A stretch of DNA of 64,000 nt. Source: Streptosporangium sandarakinum. Its GTDB lineage: Bacteria; Actinomycetota; Actinomycetes; Streptosporangiales; Streptosporangiaceae. The translations under genes were made by a program, and so were the position numbers. The stretch covers positions 434,001 to 498,000 of the forward strand of contig NZ_JACCCO010000002.1 of assembly GCF_013409935.1 (NCBI RefSeq), in the 5' to 3' direction. The number at the start of each line of letters is the position of its first letter. The stretch's first letter is position 1. This document shows positions 18,160-26,214 of the stretch, one piece after another. The notes below the pieces were generated by a model that saw nothing but the letters and a program-made list of their open reading frames with translations, searched no databases and was not told where the DNA came from.

Positions 18160-18981
18160 GTGAAGGCGATCAAGACCGTCAGGACAGCCGTGTTCTTCCA
18201 TGCCCATCCCGATGACGAGGCCCTGCTGACCGCGGGGACCATGGCCATGCTCGCGGCCGAGGGGCACCGGGTGGTCCTCGTGGTGGCGACCTCCGGCGAG
18301 CGGGGCCAGGCCGACCTGGAGCCGGGTGAGGCGCTGGGCGCGGCGCGGGTCGCGGAGCTGTACAGGTCGGCGGCGGCGCTGGGCTGCGCCCGCGTGGTGA
18401 ACCTCGGGTACGGCGACTCCGGGCTGGCGCCCGGCGGCGGGATCGCCGACGACCGCCCGGACAACGCGTTCATCGACGCCGACACCGAGGAGGCCGCCCG
18501 GCGGCTCGCGGCGATCCTCACCGAGGAGGACGCCCACCTGCTGACGACCTACGACCCGGCAGGGGGCTACGGTCACCCCGACCACGTCCAGGTGCACCGG
18601 GTCGGCACCCGGGCCGCGGAGATCGCCGGCACCCCGATCGTGCTGGAGGCCACGGTCAACCGCGACCCGCTGCTCAGGGGCATCCGCCTGATCAGCCGCT
18701 TCTACCCGCAGCTCGACATCCGCGCCTTCGAGCGCGCCTACTCCCCCGGCGAGGCGATCACCCACCGGGTGGCCGTGCGGCGCTTCGCCCGCCAGAAGCG
18801 GGCCAGCATGGCCGCCCACGCCTCCCAGGCCACCGGGGCCGACACCCGCACGCTGGGCGTGATGCTCAAGGTCCCCCGGCCCCTCTACCGGCTCATCTTC
18901 GGCACGGAGTGGTACGTTCAGCGCGGCCTGCCGTCGGGCACGAGGTTGAGGCATCCCTTCGAAGTTCCTTCGAAAGGATGA
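18160..18981 (+). CDS. PIG-L / LmbE family deacetylase
   Basis: 273 residues using GTG 18160 (in-frame GTG 18076 would add 28 residues without homology-like sequence). Zinc-binding motif FHAHPDDEALLTAG at the N-terminus and GYGHPDHVQVHRVG in the middle define the family (MshB, Mca, GlcNAc-PI deacetylase). Catalyses removal of acetyl groups from N-acetylglucosaminyl substrates, or amide cleavage. Lacks a signal peptide, so cytosolic. Next gene is a membrane protein 31 bases downstream, so a two-gene operon; the divergent GT4 gene may act in the same pathway. Too little context to call it mycothiol biosynthesis. Confidence 0.9.
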   Translation: MKAIKTVRTAVFFHAHPDDEALLTAGTMAMLAAEGHRVVLVVATSGERGQADLEPGEALGAARVAELYRSAAALGCARVVNLGYGDSGLAPGGGIADDRPDNAFIDADTEEAARRLAAILTEEDAHLLTTYDPAGGYGHPDHVQVHRVGTRAAEIAGTPIVLEATVNRDPLLRGIRLISRFYPQLDIRAFERAYSPGEAITHRVAVRRFARQKRASMAAHASQATGADTRTLGVMLKVPRPLYRLIFGTEWYVQRGLPSGTRLRHPFEVPSKG

Positions 18982-19015
18982 GCCCCGAACCGGCAGACTG
19001 GTTCATGGGGGTGTG

Positions 19016-20077
19016 ATGAAGAACAAGTGGGTCCAGATCGGATTGTCGGCGGTGTCGCTGGCGCTGGCCGCCACGCTGGTGCTCTTCCTGCCGGAGATCC
19101 TGCAGGCGATGACGGGTGAGCACGTCTCCTGGTCGACGATCGGCGCCCAGTTCGCCAAGCTGAGCTGGCAGACGGTCGCGCTGATGACCGCCGTCTGGCT
19201 GGCGAGCCTGCTGGCCTACACGTTCGTGCTGACCGCCTCCCTGCCGAAGCTGACCCACCTTCAGGCGCTGACGCTCAACGCGGGCGGCAGCGCGGTGAGC
19301 AACCTGCTGCCGTTCGGCGGCGCCGCCGGGGTCGCGATGACCCTCGCGATGACCAAGGGCTGGGGCTTCCCGCTCCGGGCCGTCGTGGTCTCCACCCTGG
19401 TCAGCGGCATCTGGAACACCCTCTTCCGGTTCATCCTGCCCGCCGTGGGCATCGTGGCGCTGCTGTTCAGCGACCAGGACCTCAACCCCGCCGTGACCGG
19501 CGCGGCCTGGGCGGGCGTGCTGTCCATCCTCGCCCTGGTCGCCGTGGTGACCGCCGCCCTCTACTGGGACCGCGCCGCGGCCCTGCTCGGCCGCGCCCTC
19601 GACGCCCTGGCCCGGCTGCTCCCGGCGAGGATCCGGCCCGACCGGCACGGGCTGTCGCAGGCGCTGGAGAAGCTGCGCGCCGACACCTCCGAGATCGTCC
19701 GGCGCCGCTGGTCCGGGCTGACGCTGGGCATGATCTCCTTTCTCGCGCTGCAGTGGCTGATCCTGGTCTGCTGCCTGCAGGCGACCGGCGCCTACACCGG
19801 GCTGGCCCAGTCGGTCGCCGCGTTCGCCCTGTCCAGGGTGCTGACCACCGCCCTGGTGACCCCGAGCGGGGCCGGGATCATGGAGGCCGGCACCGTCGGC
19901 GCGCTGGTCTTCTTCGGCGCCCCGGTCGATTCGGCGACCGCCGCCGCCCTGCTCTTCGGGTTCTGGACCTACACTGTCGAAATCCCCTTCGGCGGCCTGG
20001 CGCTCGGCGCGTGGGCGCTCCTGCGCCGGCGTGACAACGCCGCCCCGGCCCGCGAGGAGGAGCCGGTCCGCCGTTAG
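19016..20077 (+). CDS. lysylphosphatidylglycerol synthase-type (UPF0104) membrane protein
   Basis: 353 residues (ATG 19016; GTG 19013 equally possible, GGGGG before it). About eight membrane helices. Family marks include TLNAGGSAVSNLLPFGGAAG near residues 90-110 and LVTPSGAGIMEAGTVGALVFFGAP near the C-terminus, the N-(flippase-like) domain seen in MprF and in stand-alone AglD-like proteins. There is no C-terminal aminoacyltransferase domain. Possibly a lipid or lipid-linked-sugar flippase; unproven. Shares an operon with the PIG-L gene. Confidence 0.88.
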   Translation: MKNKWVQIGLSAVSLALAATLVLFLPEILQAMTGEHVSWSTIGAQFAKLSWQTVALMTAVWLASLLAYTFVLTASLPKLTHLQALTLNAGGSAVSNLLPFGGAAGVAMTLAMTKGWGFPLRAVVVSTLVSGIWNTLFRFILPAVGIVALLFSDQDLNPAVTGAAWAGVLSILALVAVVTAALYWDRAAALLGRALDALARLLPARIRPDRHGLSQALEKLRADTSEIVRRRWSGLTLGMISFLALQWLILVCCLQATGAYTGLAQSVAAFALSRVLTTALVTPSGAGIMEAGTVGALVFFGAPVDSATAAALLFGFWTYTVEIPFGGLALGAWALLRRRDNAAPAREEEPVRR

Positions 20078-20115
20078 GAGAAAAACCTTGTGCGCGATTC
20101 GAAGGCACGCATAGC

Positions 20116-23100
20116 GTGGCGCCTGACATGGTGGCGTTCCGGGTTCTCGGGCCGGTCGAGGCGCATTCGGATGATGACGAGCTCGACCTGGGTGGGCTGC
20201 GCCAGCGCGCCGTCCTCGCCCGGCTGCTCGTGGCGCGCGGGCAGGTCGTCCCGGTCGACTCGCTGCTGTACGACCTGTGGGACGACGACGGCGCCCGCGG
20301 CGCCCAGGCCAACCTCCAGGTGTACGTCTCCAGGCTGCGGCGGGTCCTGGAGCCCGGCCGCCCGCGCGGGGGCCCCAACCGGCTGCTGGTGACCGTCGCC
20401 TCGGGATACGCCCTGCGGGCCGGCCCCGACCAGGTGGACGCCCTGCGGTTCGAGGCGCTGGTCCGCACCGCCGGGGAGCAGCTGGAGGGCGACGACCCCG
20501 TCTCGGCCCGGGCCCGCCTCGCGAAGGCGCTGGGGCTGTGGCGCGGCACGCCCTATTCCGACTTCGCCGACCAGCCGTGGGCCGAGGCCGAGGTCAACCG
20601 GCTGGCCGAGCTGCGCCTGGTGGCGCTGGAACGGCACGCCGACAGCGGCCTGCGCCTGGGCATGCCCGCCGAGTCGGTGCCCGACCTGGAGGCGCTGACC
20701 GCGCGGCACCCACTGCGCGAGGAGGGCTGGCGGCTGCTGGCCCTGGGCCTGTACCGCTGCGGGCGGCAGGGCGACGCGCTCGCCGCGCTGCGCCGGGCCC
20801 GCGCGATCCTCGCCGACGAGCTGGGCATCGACCCCGGCCCGGCGCTGCGCAAGCTGGAGTCCGACATCCTCGCCCAGGACCCCGGGCTGGAGCTGGCCGT
20901 GCCGGTCGCCCGGCAGCGCGCCGCGGTCCCGGCCGACACCTGGCCGCCCAGGCCCGCGGCGGGCGCGGGCGGTACGGCGGGCGTGGTGGAGCCGCCGCCG
21001 CTGGAGACCGAGCCGTTCGTCGGCCGGGACGCCGAGCTGGGCCGGCTGACCGCGGCCGCCGCCCGGACCGCCCGCTTCACCGTCTCGCTGGTCGGCGGCG
21101 ACGCGGGCGCCGGCAAGACCACGCTGGTCCGCCGGCTGGCCGCGCGGCTCGCCGCCGACGGCTGGGTCGCCGCCTCCGGCGCCTGCCCCGACAGCAGCGC
21201 CACCCCGCCGGGCTGGGCGTGGGTGGAGATCCTGCGGACCCTGGTGGACTCGGCCGGCCCCGGCGAGTACGCCCAGTTGCTCGCCCCGCTGCTGGACGAC
21301 GCGGCTCCCGAGCCGGACGACGACCAGGCGTCCGGGGGTTTCCGGCTGCACCGGGCGGTGGGCGGCTACATCGCCGCCGCCGCCCGCGCGACGCCGATCC
21401 TGCTGACGCTGGAAGACCTGCACTGGGCCGACGACCAGACCCTGGCGCTGCTGCGCGCGCTGCCGAGCCTGCTGTCCACCAGCCGCGTGCTGCTGGTGGT
21501 GACCTGCCGCGACAGCGAGCTGAGCGACCAGCAGGCCGACGTGCTGGCCGCGCTGGCCCGGCTTGGACCGGTCCGGGTCGGCCTGGACGGTCTCGACGCC
21601 GAGGCCGTCGCCGAGCTGGTCCGGGCGACCTGCGTGCGCGAGGTCGACGAGGACGCGGTCGGCACCATCGCCGAGCGGACCGGCGGCAACCCCTTCTTCG
21701 TCCGGGAGACCGTCCGTCTGCTCGACGCCGAGGCGACGCGCGACCGCGCGACGGCCGCCGAGGTGCTCTCCGGCGTGCCGTCCGGGGTGCGCGACGTGCT
21801 GCGGCGGCGGATCTCCCGGCTGCCCGCCGCGGCCCAGCAGATCCTGCTGCAGGCCGCGGTGATCGGCCGCGACGTCGACGTCGACGTGCTGGTGGACGTC
21901 GCGGGCGACGAGGACGCCGTGGTGGACGCGGTGGAGGCGGCGCTGCTGGCCGGGCTGGTCACCGAGCCGGGGCCCGGCCTGCTGCGGTTCGACCACGACC
22001 TGGTCCGCGACACGATCTACTCCGACGCCTCCCGGCTGCGCCGTTCCCGGCTGCACGCCGCGGTGGCCGCGGTGATCGAGCGCAGGAACCCCGGCGACGT
22101 GGCTGCACTGGCCCACCACTACGACGCGGCGGGCACCGCCGAGACGGCGGGCAAGGCGGTCCACTACGCCCGGCTCGCCGCCGCGCAGGCCGAGCGCCGC
22201 TTCGCCCACCGCGAGGCCGCCACGCTGTGGGAGCGGGCCGTGGCCGCCTTCGACCGTTCCGGCGCGGCCCACACCCCCGAGACCACCCGCGAGCGGCTGC
22301 TGCTCACCCTGAACCTGATCAAGGCGCTGGCGCTGTGCGGGGACATGGCGGCGGCCCGCAGGCGGCGGCGCGAGGCGATGGACGCGGCCCGGCCGCTGGG
22401 CGACCTGGAGCTCACCGCCCGGGTGGCGGCCTCGCTGGCCGTACCGCACAAGGGCATGGCCCGCGACTTCACCCGCACCGCGTGGGAGATCGTCGACGTC
22501 GCCGAGCAGGCGCTGGTGGAGCTGCCGGCCGCCGAGCAGTCGCTGCGGGCGAGCCTGCTGGCCACGCTCGCGCTGGAGCTGGAGGGCTCGGCCACGTCGC
22601 GCGGCGAGCAGGCGTCGCTGGAGGCCGAGGAGCTGGCCCGGCGGACCGGCGACCCGGCGCTGCTGGCGACCGCGCTGAGCGGACGGCTGCGCCAGTCCTA
22701 CGGCATCACCCCGGTCGGTGAGCGCGAGGTCATCGGCCGGGAGTTGCTGGAGGTCGGCGAGGCGAGCGGGCAGGTCTCGGTCCAGGCCCTGGCCCACCTG
22801 GTGCTGATGGAGTGCGCCGCGGCGCAGGGCGCGTTCGCCGAGGCCGACGCGCACGTCGCCGCCGCCGAGCGACTGGCCAGGCGGTACGGCCTGCCCGCCC
22901 CGGCCGCCGTGGGCGCCTGGTACGCCGGGCAGCGCCTGATGATCGCCGGTGATTTCGCGGGCGCGGAGCGCGCCTACCGCGACGCGGCGCGGCTGACCGC
23001 GCGGGCCGGGATGCTGGAGGGCCGCCAGGACCTGCCGCTGATCACCGCGTTCTGCCTGCGCCTGGTGAACGGCCGGGCCGCCGAGATGGTGGAGTCCCTG

Positions 23101-23514
23101 GCCGAGGCCCACCGGCGCGGGGCCAAGTGGACCACCGACGCCTACGCGGTGGCGCTGGCCTCGGCCGGGCACCCCCTCGACGCCAGGGCGGTCATCGCGG
23201 TGAAGACGCCGGTGCGGCCCGACTTCCTCTACGAGCTGGCGATGATCTGGCGGGCGCTGGCGGGCATGCTGCTGGACGACCGGGAGCGGATGACCGAGGC
23301 GTACGACACGCTCAAGCCGTTCTCCGAGCGGATCGCGGGGGCCGGCACCGGCGTGGTGGCGCTGTGGCCGGTGGCGCTGACGCTCGGCGACCTGGCGCTG
23401 CGGCTCGGTTTCACCGACGCGGTCCGGCCGCACTACGAGAAGGCGCTCGCGGTGGCGCGGCGGGTCGGGGTGACCCGCTGGATCGAGGCGGCGCAGCGGT
23501 CGCTCGGCGGCTGA
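20116..23514 (+). CDS. BTAD/AfsR-type regulator with AAA ATPase domain
   Basis: 1132 residues (GTG 20116 with GAAGG ten bases upstream; ATG 20128 also possible). Order: OmpR-type winged helix (FRVLGPVEAH… to about 95), bacterial transcriptional activation domain of TPR helices (about 100-250), Pro-rich linker, NB-ARC/AAA-type ATPase with Walker A GGDAGAGKTTLVRR (about 326) and Walker B LLTLEDLHWADDQTL, then a long helical repeat region (650-1130). No C-terminal LuxR helix-turn-helix. AfsR/SARP-type proteins usually activate secondary-metabolite or stress genes; targets are unknown. The gene stands alone. Confidence 0.92.
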   Translation: MAPDMVAFRVLGPVEAHSDDDELDLGGLRQRAVLARLLVARGQVVPVDSLLYDLWDDDGARGAQANLQVYVSRLRRVLEPGRPRGGPNRLLVTVASGYALRAGPDQVDALRFEALVRTAGEQLEGDDPVSARARLAKALGLWRGTPYSDFADQPWAEAEVNRLAELRLVALERHADSGLRLGMPAESVPDLEALTARHPLREEGWRLLALGLYRCGRQGDALAALRRARAILADELGIDPGPALRKLESDILAQDPGLELAVPVARQRAAVPADTWPPRPAAGAGGTAGVVEPPPLETEPFVGRDAELGRLTAAAARTARFTVSLVGGDAGAGKTTLVRRLAARLAADGWVAASGACPDSSATPPGWAWVEILRTLVDSAGPGEYAQLLAPLLDDAAPEPDDDQASGGFRLHRAVGGYIAAAARATPILLTLEDLHWADDQTLALLRALPSLLSTSRVLLVVTCRDSELSDQQADVLAALARLGPVRVGLDGLDAEAVAELVRATCVREVDEDAVGTIAERTGGNPFFVRETVRLLDAEATRDRATAAEVLSGVPSGVRDVLRRRISRLPAAAQQILLQAAVIGRDVDVDVLVDVAGDEDAVVDAVEAALLAGLVTEPGPGLLRFDHDLVRDTIYSDASRLRRSRLHAAVAAVIERRNPGDVAALAHHYDAAGTAETAGKAVHYARLAAAQAERRFAHREAATLWERAVAAFDRSGAAHTPETTRERLLLTLNLIKALALCGDMAAARRRRREAMDAARPLGDLELTARVAASLAVPHKGMARDFTRTAWEIVDVAEQALVELPAAEQSLRASLLATLALELEGSATSRGEQASLEAEELARRTGDPALLATALSGRLRQSYGITPVGEREVIGRELLEVGEASGQVSVQALAHLVLMECAAAQGAFAEADAHVAAAERLARRYGLPAPAAVGAWYAGQRLMIAGDFAGAERAYRDAARLTARAGMLEGRQDLPLITAFCLRLVNGRAAEMVESLAEAHRRGAKWTTDAYAVALASAGHPLDARAVIAVKTPVRPDFLYELAMIWRALAGMLLDDRERMTEAYDTLKPFSERIAGAGTGVVALWPVALTLGDLALRLGFTDAVRPHYEKALAVARRVGVTRWIEAAQRSLGG

Positions 23515-23770
23515 CCCGGCAGATCCGCTCCGGACGCCCGTCCGTGGTGACGGCCGCCGCGCCCGGGCCGGAGCGGGCCTGACGGGCCGCCGTGTCCGGA
23601 GCGGAGCCGGCGTGGCGGGCCGCCGCGCCCGGTGCGGGACCGGCGTGCTCCACGGTCGTGACGGTCGTGCCGGCGTAGGCTCCGGCGAAGGCGAGGCTCG
23701 CCACCAGCAGTCTCGTGACGCTCGCGGTTCCGCTCGCCAGCACCGTGACCCATCCGCTCCGCGGACCCAT
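23411..23770 (-). CDS. possible small membrane/secreted protein
   Basis: ATG 23770 has a very good ribosome binding site on the minus strand (GAGGGGAAGG seven bases upstream) and the first ~35 residues look like a signal-anchor: GWVTVLASGTASVTRLLVAS then LAFAGAYAGTTVTTV. After residue ~45 the sequence becomes Ala/Arg/Pro-rich and the last third overlaps the 3' end of the BTAD gene on the other strand, which casts doubt on the full length. A real start with a degraded or frameshifted end is possible. No homologue recognised. Confidence 0.3.
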   Translation of the reverse strand: MGPRSGWVTVLASGTASVTRLLVASLAFAGAYAGTTVTTVEHAGPAPGAAARHAGSAPDTAARQARSGPGAAAVTTDGRPERICRVSRRATAAPPRSSGSPRPAAPPRAPSRSAAGPRR

Positions 23771-23826
23771 GACCGCACACCTTCCCCTCTTCGTGTCAGG
23801 TGTACGCCCGGCCGGTTGATCTTTAG

Positions 23827-23879
23827 TTGACGCTCACTTGCAGGGGGTCCGTAGTATCGAACAGGTAAGCCTGACCTAA
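23827..23879 (+). promoter_or_regulatory. promoter with probable DtxR/IdeR-type iron box
   Basis: TTGACG (23827-23832) and TAGTAT (23852-23857) give a promoter with a slightly long 19-base spacer. Directly downstream, 23861-23879 reads ACAGGTAAGCCTGACCTAA. Against the established actinobacterial IdeR/DmdR consensus TTAGGTTAGGCTAACCTAA it matches 14 of 19 positions, including both AGGT/ACCT arms. Position at or just after the transcription start suits repression by iron-loaded regulator. The rest of the 419-base gap 23515-23933 shows only the doubtful minus-strand frame above. Confidence 0.6.
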
Positions 23880-23933
23880 TATCCGACACATCCGGCATGT
23901 GCCGACGATTCAAGCGCGAGGCGGTGTTCACCG

Positions 23934-24470
23934 GTGCGATCTCCGGCGGCGGGCATCCCCGACCCCACCTCCGCGGCGCTGTGGGGCCTGCCACTGTGGC
24001 TGTGGGTCGTGCTCGGCGGCATCGGGCTGTTCGGGGCGTTCCAGGTCTACTACTGGGTGGGCCACCGTCTCGGCTCCCGGCTCTACGCCTCCCGGCTGGG
24101 CCGCAGGCTCGGCCAGGACAACATCCGCCGGGTGGAGAACGCCGTCCGGAGATGGGGGGCGCTCGCCGTCTACGGCTGCTTCTGGGTCCCCGGGCTGCGG
24201 CACACGCTGCCCTGGACCGCCGGGGTGCTGCGGATCTCCTACCCCTGGTACGTCGTGGCCAGCGCGCTCGGCTGCCTGACCTGGGTGCCGGTGACGTCCT
24301 TCGGCCTGTACTCGGTGATCTGGGGCTGGCTGCGGCTGGCCGCGCGGTCGCCCGCGCTGGCGGTCGTGGTCGCGGTCGTGGCCGTCGCCGCCGTCGCCGT
24401 CCTGCGGCGCCGCCGTCGCCGTCGCCGCGAGGCCGAGCGGCGCCCCGAGGACACCCTGACCACCGCCTGA
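23934..24470 (+). CDS. DedA/VTT-domain membrane protein
   Basis: 178 residues; GTG 23934 with GAGG about eleven bases upstream. VTT/SNARE-associated family: membrane helices at about 18-40, a re-entrant region with RWGALAVYGCFWVPGLRHTLPWTAGVLRISY (residues ~75-105) and helices at 105-155, then a basic tail of ten arginines. DedA proteins influence membrane lipid and undecaprenyl-phosphate recycling and proton homeostasis. The family is usually nearer 200 residues, so this one is slightly short at the N-terminus. Its apparent iron box is unexpected and makes iron control likely. Confidence 0.82.
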   Translation: MRSPAAGIPDPTSAALWGLPLWLWVVLGGIGLFGAFQVYYWVGHRLGSRLYASRLGRRLGQDNIRRVENAVRRWGALAVYGCFWVPGLRHTLPWTAGVLRISYPWYVVASALGCLTWVPVTSFGLYSVIWGWLRLAARSPALAVVVAVVAVAAVAVLRRRRRRRREAERRPEDTLTTA

Positions 24471-24629
24471 GATCGCCGCCGGGCCCGGTGACTCCGCGGG
24501 AAAGAACACCGGGACTTCGCGGGGAGAACGCCGGGGAACACCGAGCCCGCAGGGGCCGCCGGGGCGACATCTCACCCGGAAACCGGTCAAGGGTCGTGTG
24601 CCGGCGGCCGGTTCTGTCACCATGATCCC

Positions 24630-25661
24630 ATGCAGATCGGGGGAATCCGCCTCGGCGCGTGCGCCGTCCTTGCCGCCCTTGCCGTCTTCGGCACCGGCCT
24701 GTCCGCGCCCGCCCACGCCCACCCGGCGCCCGCCGCCGCGCGGGCCGGGTGGACCGCGCCGACGGTCACCGGCGTCCCCGGTACGGCGGGCCCCGCCGTA
24801 CCGGCCCGGCTCACCGGGACGGACGGGCTCGCGGGCGCGGTGGCCCGGCCGGTCGCCGACCGCGCCGCGCCGGCGATCACCGGAAAGGCCGCCTACCTCT
24901 TCGACGCGGCCACCGGGACGGCCTACTTCGGCAAGCAGGCGGGCAGGCGGCTGCCGGTCGCCAGCCTGACCAAGGTCATGACCGCCTACGTCGTGCTGCG
25001 GCAGGCGAGCCTCGACGCCGTCGTCAGGATCGACGCCTCGGACGTGCGGCACGCACGGGCCAACGACGCGACCTCGGCGGGGCTGCGGGCCGGTGAGCGC
25101 CTGACCGTCAGGGACCTGCTCTACGGCGTGATGCTCCCCTCGGGGGCGGACGCCTCCCACGCCCTGGCCCGCGTCTACGGGCCGGGCGCCGCCCGTTTCA
25201 CGGCCAGGATGAACGCCGCCGCGCGCGCCCTCGGCCTGTCGCTGACCCGCTACGCCAACCCCGACGGGCTGCCCGAGCCGGGCGGCGGCTACTCCACCGC
25301 CATCGACCAGGCCAAGCTGGCCCGGGTGGCGCTGAACGACCCGGTGCTGCGGACCATCGCCTCCACCAGGCGCCACGTCGTGCGGGCGTCGAAGCTGCAC
25401 CGGGCGCACACCTGGACCAACAGCAACAAACTGCTCGGCAAGACCCCCGGGGCGCTGGGCGTCAAGACCGGCTACACCCGGGCCGCCGGGTACTGCCTGT
25501 CGTTCGCCGCCGACCGCGACGGCCGCCTGCTGATCGGCGTCGTCCTGGGCGAGTCGAGCTCCGACCGGCGGTTCAGGAGCGCCGACCGGCTGCTGGACTG
25601 GGCGGCCGGGCAGGCCGCGGAGCCGCCGGACCTGGGCGCCGGGGTCGTCCGGAACCTCTGA
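24630..25661 (+). CDS. D-alanyl-D-alanine carboxypeptidase (S11, PBP5-like)
   Basis: 343 residues with a signal peptide (1-30, APAHA). Acyl-serine in S112-L-T-K115; second motif S171-G-A-D in place of the usual SxN; third motif K279-T-G281. Residues 31-85 form an Ala/Pro linker. Removes the terminal D-Ala from peptidoglycan pentapeptides outside the membrane. The canonical C-terminal membrane anchor is absent, so it is either released or held through the wall. The SGAD instead of SGN at the second motif is the notable substitution. Confidence 0.93.
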   Translation: MQIGGIRLGACAVLAALAVFGTGLSAPAHAHPAPAAARAGWTAPTVTGVPGTAGPAVPARLTGTDGLAGAVARPVADRAAPAITGKAAYLFDAATGTAYFGKQAGRRLPVASLTKVMTAYVVLRQASLDAVVRIDASDVRHARANDATSAGLRAGERLTVRDLLYGVMLPSGADASHALARVYGPGAARFTARMNAAARALGLSLTRYANPDGLPEPGGGYSTAIDQAKLARVALNDPVLRTIASTRRHVVRASKLHRAHTWTNSNKLLGKTPGALGVKTGYTRAAGYCLSFAADRDGRLLIGVVLGESSSDRRFRSADRLLDWAAGQAAEPPDLGAGVVRNL

Positions 25662-25680
25662 GGGCGCGTCCGCGCGGGTC

Positions 25681-26046
25681 TCAGAAGGGCACGGGCTCGG
25701 CGTCGCCCTCGCGACGGCGCTGCGCGGCGCGGGCGTGCAGCACGGCGTCGAGCAGGCCGGGGAAGAGCTCGTCGAGGTCGCGGCGGCGCAGCGCGTTCAT
25801 CTTCGCGGTGCCGCGGTAGACCTGGCTGATCACCCCGGCCTCGCGGAGCACCCGGAAGTGGTGGGTGCTGGTCGACTTGCTGACCACCAGGTCGATCGCC
25901 GAGCACGGGGCGCCCTCGTCGTCCACCCCGGACAGGAAGGCCACCACCCGCAGCCGCATCGGGTCGGACAGCGCGTGCAGCACGGCCTCCAGCCGGATGT
26001 CCTCGCGGCGGGGGTGATCGAGAGCCCTGTCGGACGTGACCCGCAT
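25681..26046 (-). CDS. ArsR-type winged-helix repressor
   Basis: 121 residues from ATG 26046 (the frame is open far upstream, antisense to the oxidoreductase, but the HTH begins here). LEAVLHALSDPMRLRVVAFL and STSTHHFRVLREAGVISQVYRG give the ArsR fold with recognition helix at about 57-72. One cysteine (GAPCSAIDL) and no metal-binding CVCD motif; therefore not a classical metal sensor. Divergent from an old-yellow-enzyme gene with a shared palindromic operator. It probably represses both genes and is released by an electrophile or other substrate of the enzyme. Confidence 0.92.
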   Translation of the reverse strand: MRVTSDRALDHPRREDIRLEAVLHALSDPMRLRVVAFLSGVDDEGAPCSAIDLVVSKSTSTHHFRVLREAGVISQVYRGTAKMNALRRRDLDELFPGLLDAVLHARAAQRRREGDAEPVPF

Positions 26047-26077
26047 GACGACTCCTTCCCTCGGGATCACCCGATTG

Positions 26078-26124
26078 TACGAGAAGCATCGTAGTTTGAC
26101 ATACCTCGTACTACGAGGTTTATC
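26078..26124 (+). promoter_or_regulatory. operator-promoter for ArsR regulator and old yellow enzyme
   Basis: TTGACA (26096-26101), exactly 17 bases, TTTATC (26119-26124): a good sigma-70 promoter towards 26215. The spacer contains the perfect 15-base palindrome CCTCGTACTACGAGG (26104-26118). A second inverted repeat, TACGA-6-TCGTA (26078-26093), lies just upstream, and a further half site follows (TATCGTACAA). Binding would block RNA polymerase for the oxidoreductase and cover the start region of arsR. Confidence 0.82.
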
Positions 26125-26214
26125 GTACAAGGGTGCCCGGACGGCGAGACCCCCGCTCCCGGCACGGAGTGCCCGGAGCGGGGCGATCCCGCACAACGAC
26201 GAAGGAGCAAGGCC

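Noticed and set aside
20074-24570. Minus-strand open frame of about 1500 codons opposite the BTAD regulator
   Set aside because: Antisense shadow of a GC-rich gene: Arg/Gly/Pro/His composition, no domains, and no ribosome binding site.
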